Below are positions 32,455-41,633 of a DNA stretch of 64,000 nucleotides, piece after piece. The stretch's first letter is position 1, and each line of letters opens with the position of its first letter. The DNA is from Gallionella sp. (lineage in GTDB: Bacteria > Pseudomonadota > Gammaproteobacteria > Burkholderiales > Gallionellaceae): assembly GCA_028689145.1 (NCBI GenBank), contig JAQTWT010000004.1, positions 132,323 through 196,322 of the forward strand, read 5' to 3'. Position numbers and translations under genes: made by a program. A model generated the notes under the pieces. That model was not told the DNA's origin. It did no database searches and worked only from the letters and a program-made list of their open reading frames with translations.

Positions 32455-33534
32455 TCAGTGATCGTGCATTTGCCCCGGTAGCCGTTCTGCCAGCCAATCC
32501 GCCACTTGCGCTGCACCTTGCGGAATGACCGGCTCAGGGCGAGGCGCGTTGCATATCTCTTGCAGCTCCCCTGCAAAATCTCCCCGTTCCAGCGCATCCC
32601 TCGATACCTCGCGGCACACGCCCTGCAGCTGCAGCCATTTGGCCAACGCGGGCGTTTCCGGCCAGTCCGCGCGACTGACATACAGCATCGGCGTGCCGCT
32701 GCACGCGGCCTCGACGAAACTGCCGTAGCCCGGTTTGCAGATCAGCGCATCGCTGCTGGCGAGCAGGTCGCTGAAATTCAGCGGCAGCGATTCAATGGCG
32801 ATGGCATCGGGATGTTCCACCTGCCAATCACTTTGCACCAGCCAGCGCACCCCTTCGATGCGCGGCCAGCGTTCGATGGGCAGGCGGCTGGCAATGCCGC
32901 CCAGACTCACCAGTACCAGCTTTTCCTGTTGCGATAGCTGCAAATGGCGGTCGAGTTCATCGCGCCGGTTGTTGCCGGTCTCGGCGACGGGCGCGACCGG
33001 TACGAGATTGGGCAGAAGCTCCATCGCCATGCCGGGCGTGATGCGCAGGAAGGCCGCGGCATTGGCGTAACAGCCGTGTATTTGCGCCGCAATGGCATCA
33101 TTGCCGCAATAATGGCGGTAGATGTCAAACCAGTTCAGCGAACACAGCGCGGCGTTTTGAATTCCCGCCCGCTGCGCGCCCGCCAGCGGCAGATAGCCGA
33201 CATTCGACAGCACCATATCCGCGCCCAGTTCGCGCAGCAGGCAGGCCTCTGCGGCAACGCGCGCATCCCAGTCGGCGTGAAACGCCCGATAGGCCGCGCG
33301 GCTCTCATCAGAGAGAACGTCCACCGCCGAAGACATCAGCATGCCGATGTCACCCTCGCTGGTCAGGTGGTCGAACGGCGCGCGGATGCGCGAACGCAGA
33401 TGCGCCAGCGGCACGCCGGAGCGCACCGTGAGGCGCAGTTGCGGCAGCATCCGCTGCAATGCGTTCAGCACCGGCGCGGTCTGTGCGACATGACCGAAAC
33501 CGTGGCCGGAGATGGAAACGACGAGATGGTGCAT
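32455..33534 (-). CDS. GT-B-fold glycosyltransferase-like protein
   Basis: A 359-residue protein. N-terminal VVSISGHGFGHVAQTAPVLN resembles the acceptor-side glycine-rich loop of UDP-glycosyltransferases (MurG/UGT type). The C-terminal half has KLVLVSLGGIASRLP and SSDALICKPGYGSFVEAACSG, the nucleotide-sugar binding region (KPGYG-x-x-x-E). The acceptor and sugar are unknown. It stands alone; no polysaccharide cluster is visible. Confidence 0.8.
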   Translation of the reverse strand: MHHLVVSISGHGFGHVAQTAPVLNALQRMLPQLRLTVRSGVPLAHLRSRIRAPFDHLTSEGDIGMLMSSAVDVLSDESRAAYRAFHADWDARVAAEACLLRELGADMVLSNVGYLPLAGAQRAGIQNAALCSLNWFDIYRHYCGNDAIAAQIHGCYANAAAFLRITPGMAMELLPNLVPVAPVAETGNNRRDELDRHLQLSQQEKLVLVSLGGIASRLPIERWPRIEGVRWLVQSDWQVEHPDAIAIESLPLNFSDLLASSDALICKPGYGSFVEAACSGTPMLYVSRADWPETPALAKWLQLQGVCREVSRDALERGDFAGELQEICNAPRPEPVIPQGAAQVADWLAERLPGQMHDH

Positions 33535-33678
33535 TGGGCGTGTTCTAAGTTTGATGCGGCAAAGTTTGCGCGCATTTGATTATGCGTTATCCGGGCATTA
33601 TAAATAATCCTAATCCGCGCCGGATACCTTGATATTCCTTTCAGGCAAGTATTGCGCTGCAGACCGTAATTCGCGAGA

Positions 33679-34266
33679 ATGGCCGCTATGGAAAAAACCG
33701 TCAAAATTCGCGCTTATTCCGGCGACACCAAGAGTGATGCCGCACAGGGCAATGCTGCGGACGCTCAAAATAAATCGCTTGAACTGGCGATGAAAGATGC
33801 CCAGATCGAGGAAGAAAAGAGCAGAGCACTCGAACATCTGAAGACCATCGTGCAACTGCGTGAAAGCCTCAAGCAGGAACAAGCTAAAACTGCCGAAATG
33901 GCCAAAAGAATGGCGGAACATGATGCCAAGCTAAAAGAATTGGCCGGTCTGGATGCGAATGCGCTGGCCAAAAAGAATGCCCTTCTTGAAGAAGAACAGA
34001 AAAAGTCTCTGGAACATTTGCAGACCATCGCGCAGCTGCGTGAAAGCCTCAAGCAAGAGCAGGCCAAGTCACCGGAGATGGTAAACAAGATGGCCGTGCT
34101 GGAAGCCAGAGTAACAGAACTTTTAGGACTGGAAACCAAACTCAAAGAGTTGTCCGGGCTGGAAAATAAGGCCCGAGAAGCGGTTATGCTGGAAGCCAAA
34201 GTCAGGGAGTTGACCGAAGCGCTCGGCAAAATCGCCGCTATCGCCGCTGCCGGGAAAGCGGGCTAA
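33679..34266 (+). CDS. Coiled-coil protein with an internal duplication
   Basis: A 195-residue, highly charged protein lacking a signal peptide. Two ~50-residue segments are near copies (SRALEHLKTIVQLRESLKQE at ~48 and KKSLEHLQTIAQLRESLKQE at ~109, each followed by QAK(T/S)xEMxxxMA). The remainder is heptad-like (LEARVTELLGLETKLKEL). Ala/Gly end. ATG 33679 or 33688 may be the start; neither has a strong ribosome site. Function unknown; a structural or chemotaxis-associated coiled coil is possible. Confidence 0.65.
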   Translation: MAAMEKTVKIRAYSGDTKSDAAQGNAADAQNKSLELAMKDAQIEEEKSRALEHLKTIVQLRESLKQEQAKTAEMAKRMAEHDAKLKELAGLDANALAKKNALLEEEQKKSLEHLQTIAQLRESLKQEQAKSPEMVNKMAVLEARVTELLGLETKLKELSGLENKAREAVMLEAKVRELTEALGKIAAIAAAGKAG

Positions 34267-34335
34267 TAGTTCGTCAATCTCCGGTCTGTCTCAGATCGCG
34301 CAACTCTCCAACTCACGCAACTGTTTCATCACGGG

Positions 34336-35124
34336 TTATTTCAGCACATCGGCGAGAAAGGCCTGCAATTGCGCCCATGAATCCTTGTCGGCATCCGCGT
34401 TGTAGGCGAGGGGCATGTTGAACTTCTTGGCATACTCGTCGGCAGCCGGGTTGGTAAAGCTGTGCAGCACGCCGGGGTATGACACCACCCTGGAGTTCAC
34501 ACCAGCCTTCTCCATCTCCTGTTTGAAGGCATCCACCTGCGCGGCGGGGATCATCTTGTCGTCCGCTCCGGTAAACACCCGCACCTGCGCTTTCACCTTG
34601 CCGGGCTGTGCCGGCTCATCCGTGCCGAGGCCGCCGTGGAAACTGGCCACACCTTTCAGGTCTTCGCCGTTGCGCGCCATTTGCAGCACCACCGAACCGC
34701 CGAAGCAGTAGCCGATGGCAGCCAATTTCTTGCTATCCACATTGCGCCGTTTATTCAGCAACTTCATCGCCGCCTCGAAACGTGCCTTGGCCATTGGCTT
34801 GTTCTTCGCCACCTCGCCGGCGAACTTGCCCGCATCGTCCGGATGCAGAGCCTGCTTGCCGTCGCCGTACATATCCACCGCCAGCGCGACATAGCCCAGC
34901 TCCGCCAGCATGTTGGCGCGCTTCCTCGCATAGGCGTTATGCCCCCACCATTCATGCACCACCAGCACCGCAGGGCGCTTGCCCTTCGCCGCATCGTCGT
35001 AGGCAATCCAGCCTTTCAGCGTCGTGCCGTTGGCGGAGTAACTGACCTCCTTGCCTTGCACGGTGGCAAGCGCGGCGGCGGGGAGCAGGCAGAACAGGGT
35101 AAGCGAGAGAAGCAGTTTTTTCAT
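34336..35124 (-). CDS. Secreted dienelactone hydrolase-family protein
   Basis: A 262-residue alpha/beta hydrolase with signal peptide (MKKLLLSLTLFCLLPAAALA). The nucleophile is Cys140 in the elbow GYCFGG, as in dienelactone hydrolases; the acid and base are probably in FTGADDKMIP and GVLHSFTNP. The VVHEWWGHNAYARKRANMLA oxyanion region is typical of the family. Periplasmic location is predicted. Physiological substrate unknown. ATG 35124 is chosen at the signal peptide; the longer open frame upstream is not protein-like. Confidence 0.9.
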   Translation of the reverse strand: MKKLLLSLTLFCLLPAAALATVQGKEVSYSANGTTLKGWIAYDDAAKGKRPAVLVVHEWWGHNAYARKRANMLAELGYVALAVDMYGDGKQALHPDDAGKFAGEVAKNKPMAKARFEAAMKLLNKRRNVDSKKLAAIGYCFGGSVVLQMARNGEDLKGVASFHGGLGTDEPAQPGKVKAQVRVFTGADDKMIPAAQVDAFKQEMEKAGVNSRVVSYPGVLHSFTNPAADEYAKKFNMPLAYNADADKDSWAQLQAFLADVLK

Positions 35125-35614
35125 GGCAGTATCCTTTGGTGTGGGTGGGGATCGGGAAGTGCTGGGTGATTTTATCAATAATATTGCGAAGCTGTGCTGC
35201 CCCGTTAGTTCTGCTTCGATTGGTGGAAAAATTGTTGCTACATATTGTCGCGCGACACTATGTCGCATTTTCAACCGACAAAAAAGCATTAGATTTAGCC
35301 TGTCCAAGCGGGCGGTGCAGAGTTATTTGTAAAGCGGCGTTATTCGCTGCGCAGTTCGGTGTCGATGGCGTGGGGTACGACTTATTGGTGAAAGTCCTTA
35401 TTTAAAAACGCACCAACCCTGAATCCGGAGGAGCTTGCGTGGAGTGATTTCAGGTGTACCCCCCTTCGATACCCTGGGGCGAACGGACTTCAAACTTCAC
35501 TTGGACGAATCATTAGTTCGGATAAAAGCGAGGCCCGCAGATGCGGGCCTTCGCTTGATGCTCAAATAGAGCCTGACGACAGTTAAGCCGTTCGATTTTC
35601 GGACTGGACCGAAA
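35125..35614. other. 490-bp region without a supported gene
   Basis: Contains the promoter side of the hydrolase gene, weak open frames with no ribosome site or family, a degraded copy of the GTTCG/GTCGAAG repeat near 35462-35487 (CTTCGATACCCTGGGGCGAA) and the terminator at 35526-35556. Nothing else recognised. Confidence 0.5.
35526..35556 (-). terminator. Terminator of the small gene at 35615-35845
   Basis: AAGCGAGGCCCGC (35526-35538) pairs with GCGGGCCTTCGCTT (35543-35556) with one bulge. On the minus strand it is followed by TTTTATC, matching the leftward gene that ends at 35615. Confidence 0.75.
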
Positions 35615-35845
35615 TTACATCCCTACCATCGACGCAACCGGATCGAGCTTACGTACCATCTGCAGCAACTCCATCCCCTCGACTGCATCGGGATCATATT
35701 TCACCATTAATGAATGGGGCTGTGGATTGTGGTCGAATTCCGCGCAGTCGACGCCAATATGCCCCATTAATTTTCTTTCCAGCTCCATCCTTGCCTGTGC
35801 ATCCAACTCCGGGTGCACATGAATCACCATATCCGCAGTGTTCAT
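35615..35845 (-). CDS. Small ferredoxin-fold-like hypothetical protein
   Basis: A 76-residue soluble protein: MVIHVHPELDAQARMELERK, LMGHIGVDCAEFDHNPQPHS, LMVKYDPDAVEGMELLQMVR. The beta-alpha-beta-beta-alpha-beta rhythm recalls HMA-like domains, but the metal-binding CxxC is absent. ATG 35845 has AAGGAG upstream. Function unknown. Confidence 0.7.
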   Translation of the reverse strand: MNTADMVIHVHPELDAQARMELERKLMGHIGVDCAEFDHNPQPHSLMVKYDPDAVEGMELLQMVRKLDPVASMVGM

Positions 35846-36070
35846 GATCGTCTCCTTCATTCGGTGAACGAGTGGAAGCAATTAGACATCGCTACATTTT
35901 GACAGTTCATTGCGGGACATAAGCTATTGAATGAGCTGGTGGAATACAAGCGGATCGGCGGGAAGCTGGAACGTGTTTGGGACAGGATGCCCGGCGCTAT
36001 AAAGACAGTCGGCGCTCTGTACGATATTCAGAAATTCGCTGTGGGAGCTTTTAGTTTACGGGGTTACTGC

Positions 36071-36105
36071 TTCACAAATTATCTTGATGCGCATACTATG
36101 CGCAT
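36071..36105 (+). promoter_or_regulatory. Promoter and operator of the ccdA/ccdB module
   Basis: A sigma70-like pair TTCACA (36071-36076) and TACTAT (36094-36099) with a 17-bp spacer. Two ATGCGCAT palindromes (36087-36094 and 36098-36105), one helical turn apart, overlap the -10 box. This suits autorepression by the antitoxin. Confidence 0.55.
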
Positions 36106-36118
36106 ATGGAGGTTTCCG

Positions 36119-36370
36119 ATGAAATCAATGCAAAGCAATCAGGTGCGCAAGCGCCCGGTCAATCTGACGCTCAACGAAGAATTGGTCGCTCAGGCCAAAG
36201 GAATGACCAATAATCTCTCCGGCGTGGTCGAGCAGCTACTGGCCGATTACGTGATGAAGCAGAACAACGCACGGCAAGAGAAATTACGTAACGCCGAAGT
36301 TGCGGCAAAAGCGTGGAATACTTTTAACGAACGCTCCGGCTCGTTTGCCGACGAGCACTCCACGCTGTAA
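36119..36370 (+). CDS. ccdA: CcdA-type antitoxin
   Basis: An 83-residue antitoxin. The N-terminal ribbon-helix-helix (KRPVNLTLNEELVAQAKGMT) binds DNA, and the C-terminal part (ARQEKLRNAEVAAKAWNTFN, ERSGSFADEHSTL) is the CcdB-wrapping tail with the terminal W..N..RSGSFADE pattern. ATG 36119 is preceded by GGAGG at ideal spacing; an open extension to 35927 is not coding-like. It overlaps ccdB by one base (TAATG). Confidence 0.9.
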   Translation: MKSMQSNQVRKRPVNLTLNEELVAQAKGMTNNLSGVVEQLLADYVMKQNNARQEKLRNAEVAAKAWNTFNERSGSFADEHSTL

Positions 36371-36699
36371 TGGCGCAGTTCGACGTGCACCGGAACATCG
36401 GAAAACAGCGGGAAGCTATTCCCTATGTCGTCATCGTTCAATCATCCCTGTTTGATAGCTACCGCCGCCGTGTCGTGATTCCCTTGGTGCGCCGCAGCAA
36501 TCTGGATAACGCCGCAACGCTGGTTGGATCTGCGCTGAATCCTGCTTTCACGATCGAGGGAATCGAAGTGGTACTACACCCGCTGGAGACCGTATCCGTC
36601 GCCACCGATCAGCTAGGCGAAAAGGTCGCCACACTTGCGCAAGAAGGCGACCGCATCACCGGCGCGATGGATGAGTTGCTGACGCGGGCTTGGGCGTAG
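36370..36699 (+). CDS. ccdB: CcdB-type toxin
   Basis: A 109-residue toxin of the CcdB gyrase-poison family: MAQFDVHRN, IPYVVIVQSSLFDSYRRRVV, IPLVRR, and the C-terminal GDRITGAMDELLTRAWA helix. In CcdB the last three residues (often WGI) contact GyrA; here the end is RAWA, so activity may differ. Complete in length and coupled to its antitoxin, so the module looks functional. Confidence 0.88.
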   Translation: MAQFDVHRNIGKQREAIPYVVIVQSSLFDSYRRRVVIPLVRRSNLDNAATLVGSALNPAFTIEGIEVVLHPLETVSVATDQLGEKVATLAQEGDRITGAMDELLTRAWA

Positions 36700-36716
36700 T
36701 GGAAATCAATCCGCCC

Positions 36717-37958
36717 CTATTGGCTTTCGTTCGCTCTTGGAATAATTTCTCTGCCTATCCAGTGGACAATCGATTGCCGTATAAATTTTGAGGCGAGCAT
36801 ATCGGTATCCCAATTATCGTGGCTATTTCTGTTGCCGATTCCCCAGCCGAATTTCTTAGTTTCAAATTCCCCTAACGGAAAAGAACCTCCGTGAAAGTGT
36901 GCCGATCTGATTGACCCATAAAGTCGTTCAAGAAAAGCATCAGCACTGTCATCAGGGATGGGAAATTCCTTCTTGATGAAATCGCTGAATCCACTATAAC
37001 CTGAGACATTCTGTGTAATGGACTCCACTGCGCCAACTTGGTAAGCGAGCCTTATTGTTGGAAAGCCGCGGCCTGCAGTCAGCGAGATTTGATAAAGTCT
37101 TGCACAGGAATCGAAAGCTTCTCTAATATTCGTAGGGCAATTATTAATTCCCCTAAGTATTTTTCTGGTTTCCTTGGGGCACATCAACAATCCCATCGGG
37201 TTCGGATGCTCAGAGATTATTGAGGTTTCAAATCGACCCAAACGGCATTCCTCACCTTTTTTTGGCATTTTGTCAGGCCAAGGAGAAAGTACAAAGCCCA
37301 AATGTTCAAGCCGCGATACAAACCCTTCACTTCCTTTGTTTTCAAGGAACCACTTCATCCCGCTTGGGGGGTTATACAGAGCAGTGTTCAAAATGAGCGA
37401 TAGTCTTGCGGAATACTGCAATGCGCGTTCCGAAGCTATATCACTGGCGTGCATTTGATCTATCGCATCAACCTCTTGATCAATGTACAGATAGCGTTCT
37501 GCGTTATAAAGGTAAGACTGCTCGTTTTCGGGCATGGCGGGAGCGAATCTGAAGCCTGGTAACCAGTATTCACCATCAAGATCACAACCTGTCCGGCAAA
37601 ATGTTGACCTGATGAAGAAGCGATCTAAATTTTTAGAAAATGCTGATGTAACAACGCCAGTAATAAAGTTGGACGCATATACGTTCCACTTGGAGTCATC
37701 TATTCCATCTGCAGTCGGATGGAACTCAACCTTCTTTAACGAACCGTCAGGTTCGACTGCCATGATCAATTGAATTGCAATGACACCAGACTCAACCGGA
37801 AGGTCAATGGACATGGTAATTACATAACGTCCGTCACTTCTGTAGCCTGAACTGCCGGGTGAGCCAAACGGGGAGCCTGTTAATTTCCTGATGGCGGCAT
37901 GGAGATATTCTTGGAATACATCACATTTTTCTTTTGTTAGGTCGAGAGTGATTTCCAT
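36717..37958 (-). CDS. HEPN-like hypothetical protein of the accessory region
   Basis: A 413-residue protein, more AT-rich than its neighbours. No overall match was recognised. The C-terminal third contains FLERLYGSIRSAHFHGGSFP, with Arg351-x4-His356, resembling the R-x4-6-H(G) active site of Apea/HEPN-type domains in defence proteins. The N-terminal half is mixed alpha/beta with Cys pair CRTGC. Start ATG 37958 has GAGGAG upstream. It lies directly next to the ccdAB module and convergent to it, suggesting one horizontally acquired patch. An anti-phage or RNase role is a hypothesis only. Confidence 0.5.
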   Translation of the reverse strand: MEITLDLTKEKCDVFQEYLHAAIRKLTGSPFGSPGSSGYRSDGRYVITMSIDLPVESGVIAIQLIMAVEPDGSLKKVEFHPTADGIDDSKWNVYASNFITGVVTSAFSKNLDRFFIRSTFCRTGCDLDGEYWLPGFRFAPAMPENEQSYLYNAERYLYIDQEVDAIDQMHASDIASERALQYSARLSLILNTALYNPPSGMKWFLENKGSEGFVSRLEHLGFVLSPWPDKMPKKGEECRLGRFETSIISEHPNPMGLLMCPKETRKILRGINNCPTNIREAFDSCARLYQISLTAGRGFPTIRLAYQVGAVESITQNVSGYSGFSDFIKKEFPIPDDSADAFLERLYGSIRSAHFHGGSFPLGEFETKKFGWGIGNRNSHDNWDTDMLASKFIRQSIVHWIGREIIPRANESQ

Positions 37959-37980
37959 TTTCGTATTATCTCCTCGACAG

Positions 37981-40659
37981 CTACACCAGCTTCTTCAACT
38001 GATAAATCTTCTCCAGCGCTTCCTTAGGGCTCAACTCATCCGGCTGGACTGTGCGCAATGCAGCCAGTAGCGGATGCTCTTCCGGTTCCGGCATCTCCGG
38101 TTTGTGGTCGAACAGGTCGCCCTGCGGATTCTGCGCGGCGCTGTTCTGTTCCAGTTTGCGCAGTTGCTTCTTCGCGGCTTTGATGACATCGTTGGGTACG
38201 CCCGCCAGCGCGGCGACTTGCAGGCCGTAGCTCTGGCTGGCCGCACCTTCGTTCACCGCGTGCAGGAACACGATGCTGTGCTGGTGTTCGATGGCGGCGA
38301 GGTGGACGTTGGCGAGCTGGGCGAATTCTTCGGCGAGGCGCGTCAGTTCGAAATAGTGGGTGGCGAACAGCGTGTAGCTGCGGTTCTTTTCCAGCAGGTG
38401 GCGCGCGATGGCGTAGGCGAGGGCCAGGCCGTCGAAGGTGGAGGTGCCGCGCCCGATTTCGTCCACCAGTACCAGACTTTTTTCGGTGGCGTTGTGCAGG
38501 ATGTTGGCGGCCTCGGTCATCTCGACCATGAAGGTGGAGCGCCCGCTGGCGAGGTCGTCGGATGCGCCGATGCGGGTGAAGATTTGATCGAGTTCGCCGA
38601 GCACCGCCTGCTGCGCCGGTACGAAGCTGCCGACATGCGCGAGCAGCGCGATCAGCGCGACCTGGCGCATATAGGTGGATTTACCGCCCATGTTCGGGCC
38701 GGTGATCAGCAGCATTTTGCGTGCGGCGTGCAGGTCGGTGTCGTTGGCGATGAAATTTTCAACTTGCGCTTCCACCACCGGATGACGGCCTTTGATGATG
38801 TTGATCTGCGCGTCGTCGCCGAACTGCGGCGCGCTGAAGTTCAGCGTGGCGGCGCGTTCAGCAAAGGTGGCAAGCACGTCGAGTTCGGCGATGGCGGCGG
38901 CGATGCGTTGCAGTTGCGGGATGAAGGGTGCTAACTGGTCGAGCAGTTGCTCGTAGAGAAATTTTTCGCGCGCCAGCGCGCGGTCGTTGGCGGACAGCGC
39001 CTTGTCTTCGAAGGCTTTGAGTTCCGGCGTGATGTAGCGCTCGGCATTCTTCAGCGTCTGGCGGCGGCGGTAATCGTCCGGCACATTCACGGATTGGGCC
39101 GCGCTCACTTCGATGTAGAAACCGTGCACGCGGTTGTATTCGACCTTCAGCGTGGTGATGCCGGTACGCGCCCGTTCGCGCGCTTCCAGCGCCAGCAGGA
39201 AATCGCCGCAGTTGGTCTGGATGCCCCGCAACTCATCCAATTCTGCATCGAAGCCGTCGGCGATTACGCCGCCTTCGCGCAGGACGGAGGAGGGTTCGGG
39301 TTTCAGCGAGGTTTGCAGGATGGTGACCAGTTGCGTATCGGCTTGCAATGCATCGGCTAGTGTTGATAGCAATGCGGGTGATCCCCCCCTCTCCCCAACC
39401 CTCTCCCGCGAGGGGAGAGGGGGCAAGGCGGTGTGTAATGCTGGGAGTTGCTGTAGCGTATCGCGCAGGCCGGACAGGTCGCGTGGGCGTGCACTGCGCA
39501 GCGCGATGCGCGCGGTGATGCGCTCTACGTCAACGCTGGGTTTGAGATGGTCGTGTATGACGCGATACATCGGTGCGCTGCCAAATACCCTCTCCCCCAG
39601 CCCCTCTCCCGCAAGCGGGAGAGGGGAGGTTTGTAGCTTGTCTACCGCATCCAGTCTCGCACGCAGCGTATTCCGTTCGCGCAGCGGGTGATGCAGCCAG
39701 TGTGCCAGCAGGCGGCTGCCCATGTTGGTGGCGCAGGTGTCGAGCAGGGAGAGCAGGGTAGGGGCGGGTTCGCCGCGCAGGGTCTGGGTGATTTCCAGAT
39801 TGCGCCGCGTCGCGGCATCCATGCGCACGTAGCGGTCGGCGCTGTACACCTGCACGCTGCGGATGTGGCTGATGGCTTGGCCTTGGGTGAGCTTGGCGTA
39901 ACCGAGCAATGCGCCCGCCGCTTCTAAACCGACGCTGAAATCGTCGCAACCGAAGCCGGCCAGATCGAGCGTGGCGAACTGCTGGCACAGCGCGCGGCGC
40001 GCCGTATTAAGTTCAAAATGCCAGTCGGGTAGTGTCTTGAAAGCCGCGTGGATATTAGCTTGCAGACCGGTGTTTTCGGCGTGCAGTATCTCGGAGGGTT
40101 GCAGGCGTTCCAGTTCGGCGGGTAGGTTTTCGGCGGAGGTTTCACAGACGAAGAATTGGCCCGAGGCGAGGTTCAGCCAAGCCAGACCAAGCTTACCGCT
40201 GCGCTGGTGTAGCGCCAGCAGCAGGCAGTCGCGCTTTTCTTCCAGCAACGCGGAATCGGTGACGGTGCCGGGGGTGACGATGCGCACCACCTTGCGTTCG
40301 ACTGGGCCTTTGCTGGTGGCGGGGTCGCCGATCTGTTCGCAGATCGCCACCGATTCACCCATCTTCACCAGCCGAGCGAGGTATTGCTCCGCAGCGTGAT
40401 ACGGCACGCCCGCCATCTTGATCGGCTGACCGTTGGACGCGCCGCGCTGGGTCAGCGTGATGTCGAGCAGCTTGGCCGCGCGCGCCGCATCGTCATGGAA
40501 TAGTTCGTAGAAATCCCCCATCCGGTAGAACAGCAGCATGTCGGGATGCTCGGCCTTGATGCGCAAATATTGCTGCATCATCGGGGTGTGCTGGGCGGCA
40601 GGCTGCTTCGCGTTCCCTACAGCGGCATCGCTGTGCGTGTCTGGATGTTGCGCGGCCAT
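37981..40659 (-). CDS. mutS: DNA mismatch repair protein MutS
   Basis: An 892-residue mismatch-recognition ATPase. Mismatch-binding domain I has the [11 protein letters not shown] motif (Phe-x-Glu). The ATPase shows Walker [35 protein letters not shown] and [14 protein letters not shown]. The C-terminus includes the [10 protein letters not shown] helix region. Two palindromic repeats are inserted in frame at residues ~344-358 and ~413-426, both in domain III linkers; they make the protein ~30 residues longer than typical (~855). The gene starts 10 bases after suhB, so the two are probably co-transcribed. Confidence 0.96.
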   Translation of the reverse strand: MAAQHPDTHSDAAVGNAKQPAAQHTPMMQQYLRIKAEHPDMLLFYRMGDFYELFHDDAARAAKLLDITLTQRGASNGQPIKMAGVPYHAAEQYLARLVKMGESVAICEQIGDPATSKGPVERKVVRIVTPGTVTDSALLEEKRDCLLLALHQRSGKLGLAWLNLASGQFFVCETSAENLPAELERLQPSEILHAENTGLQANIHAAFKTLPDWHFELNTARRALCQQFATLDLAGFGCDDFSVGLEAAGALLGYAKLTQGQAISHIRSVQVYSADRYVRMDAATRRNLEITQTLRGEPAPTLLSLLDTCATNMGSRLLAHWLHHPLRERNTLRARLDAVDKLQTSPLPLAGEGLGERVFGSAPMYRVIHDHLKPSVDVERITARIALRSARPRDLSGLRDTLQQLPALHTALPPLPSRERVGERGGSPALLSTLADALQADTQLVTILQTSLKPEPSSVLREGGVIADGFDAELDELRGIQTNCGDFLLALEARERARTGITTLKVEYNRVHGFYIEVSAAQSVNVPDDYRRRQTLKNAERYITPELKAFEDKALSANDRALAREKFLYEQLLDQLAPFIPQLQRIAAAIAELDVLATFAERAATLNFSAPQFGDDAQINIIKGRHPVVEAQVENFIANDTDLHAARKMLLITGPNMGGKSTYMRQVALIALLAHVGSFVPAQQAVLGELDQIFTRIGASDDLASGRSTFMVEMTEAANILHNATEKSLVLVDEIGRGTSTFDGLALAYAIARHLLEKNRSYTLFATHYFELTRLAEEFAQLANVHLAAIEHQHSIVFLHAVNEGAASQSYGLQVAALAGVPNDVIKAAKKQLRKLEQNSAAQNPQGDLFDHKPEMPEPEEHPLLAALRTVQPDELSPKEALEKIYQLKKLV
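39384..39423. repeat. CTCTCCC/GGGAGAG palindrome inside mutS (second by residue order)
   Basis: CCCCCTCTCCCC at 39384 and GGGGAGAGGGGG at 39412-39423 flank AACCCTCTCCCGCGA. Encodes [12 protein letters not shown] in MutS (residues ~413-426). Same family as 10317-10357, 39588-39628 and 62674-62710. Confidence 0.85.
39588..39628. repeat. CTCTCCC/GGGAGAG palindrome inside mutS (first by residue order)
   Basis: CCCCTCTCCCGC (39601-39612) and GCGGGAGAGGGG (39615-39626) form a perfect 12-bp stem, with CCCTCTCCCCCAG on the left. Encodes [14 protein letters not shown] in MutS (residues ~344-358). Nearly identical to the copy ending the addB-like gene, in opposite orientation relative to translation. 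Confidence 0.88.
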
Positions 40660-40669
40660 CGCTTGATCT

Positions 40670-41467
40670 TCAGGCTTTCAGCGCGGGAGTCAGATGCGGC
40701 TTGATGACATCCAGCAGCAGCGGGTGGATGTTCGGGTTGCCCGCGCAGAGGTGGCCGGTCTTGATAAAAGTGTCGGAGCCGTGCAGGTCGCTGACCATGC
40801 CGCCCGCTTCGGTGATCAGCAGCGTGCCTGCGGCGATGTCCCAAGGTTTGAGACCGGTCTCGAAGAAGCCGTCGTAGCGTCCCGCCGCCATCCACGCCAG
40901 ATCAATCGCGGCGGAGCCGGGGCGGCGCAGGCCGGCGGTTTGCTGGATCAGGTCTTTGAAGATGCCGAGATAGGCATCCATATGTTCGAATTTGGTATAG
41001 GGGAAACCGGTGCCGATCAGGCTGTCTGCGAGGTGCAGGCGTTTGCTGACGCGCAGGCGCTTGTCGTTGAGGAATGCGCCGCGTCCGCGCGTGGCGGTGA
41101 ACAGTTCATTCCGGGTCGGGTCGTACACCACCGCCTGGGTGATGATGCCTTTATGCTGCAGCGCGATGGACACGGAATACTGCGGCAGGCCGTGCAGGAA
41201 ATTGGTGGTGCCGTCGAGCGGATCGATGATCCACAGAAATTCCGATTCGCCTTGGCTGCCGCTCTCTTCTGCTAGAATCGCATGGGTCGGATAGGCTTCC
41301 AGCAAGGTCTGGATGATGGTTTGCTCGGCGGCGCGATCCACCTCGCTGACGAAATCCGCGTGGGATTTTTTGGTGATGGTGAGGTGGTCGATCTTGTCGG
41401 CGGAACGGTGAATCAGGTTGCCGGCGCGACGAGCGGCCTTCACCGCGATGTTGAGCATGGGATGCAT
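40670..41467 (-). CDS. suhB: Inositol-1-monophosphatase SuhB
   Basis: A 265-residue Mg-dependent phosphatase. [20 protein letters not shown] is almost the E. coli start. Metal and catalytic motifs: EES near residue 67, [15 protein letters not shown] and [15 protein letters not shown]. SuhB also acts in rRNA transcription antitermination complexes in E. coli. It precedes mutS by 10 bases. Confidence 0.95.
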   Translation of the reverse strand: MHPMLNIAVKAARRAGNLIHRSADKIDHLTITKKSHADFVSEVDRAAEQTIIQTLLEAYPTHAILAEESGSQGESEFLWIIDPLDGTTNFLHGLPQYSVSIALQHKGIITQAVVYDPTRNELFTATRGRGAFLNDKRLRVSKRLHLADSLIGTGFPYTKFEHMDAYLGIFKDLIQQTAGLRRPGSAAIDLAWMAAGRYDGFFETGLKPWDIAAGTLLITEAGGMVSDLHGSDTFIKTGHLCAGNPNIHPLLLDVIKPHLTPALKA

Positions 41468-41549
41468 ATTGAGTACGACCTTTTTAATGAGCTGGGGAAT
41501 TCAGCGCGCATTCTAATTGGAATCGCGCTTTGTATAAACCAAATAGTTG

Positions 41550-41620
41550 GTAGGGGCGTATGGCATACGCCCTTTTCGATATGTCGCCAATACCAAGGGC
41601 GTATTGCCATACGCCCCTAC
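41550..41620. repeat. 71-bp double-hairpin repeat of the GTAGGGGCG family, copy 3
   Basis: Left arm GTAGGGGCGTATGGCATACG + CCC, right arm GGGCGTATTGCCATACGCCC + CTAC, same total length (71 bp) and outer ends as 27809-27879 but with TATGGCATA in place of CGATTTATCG. It lies between the divergent suhB and trmJ genes, ending 14 bases before the trmJ start. Confidence 0.85.
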
Positions 41621-41633
41621 AAAAGCAGGGATT

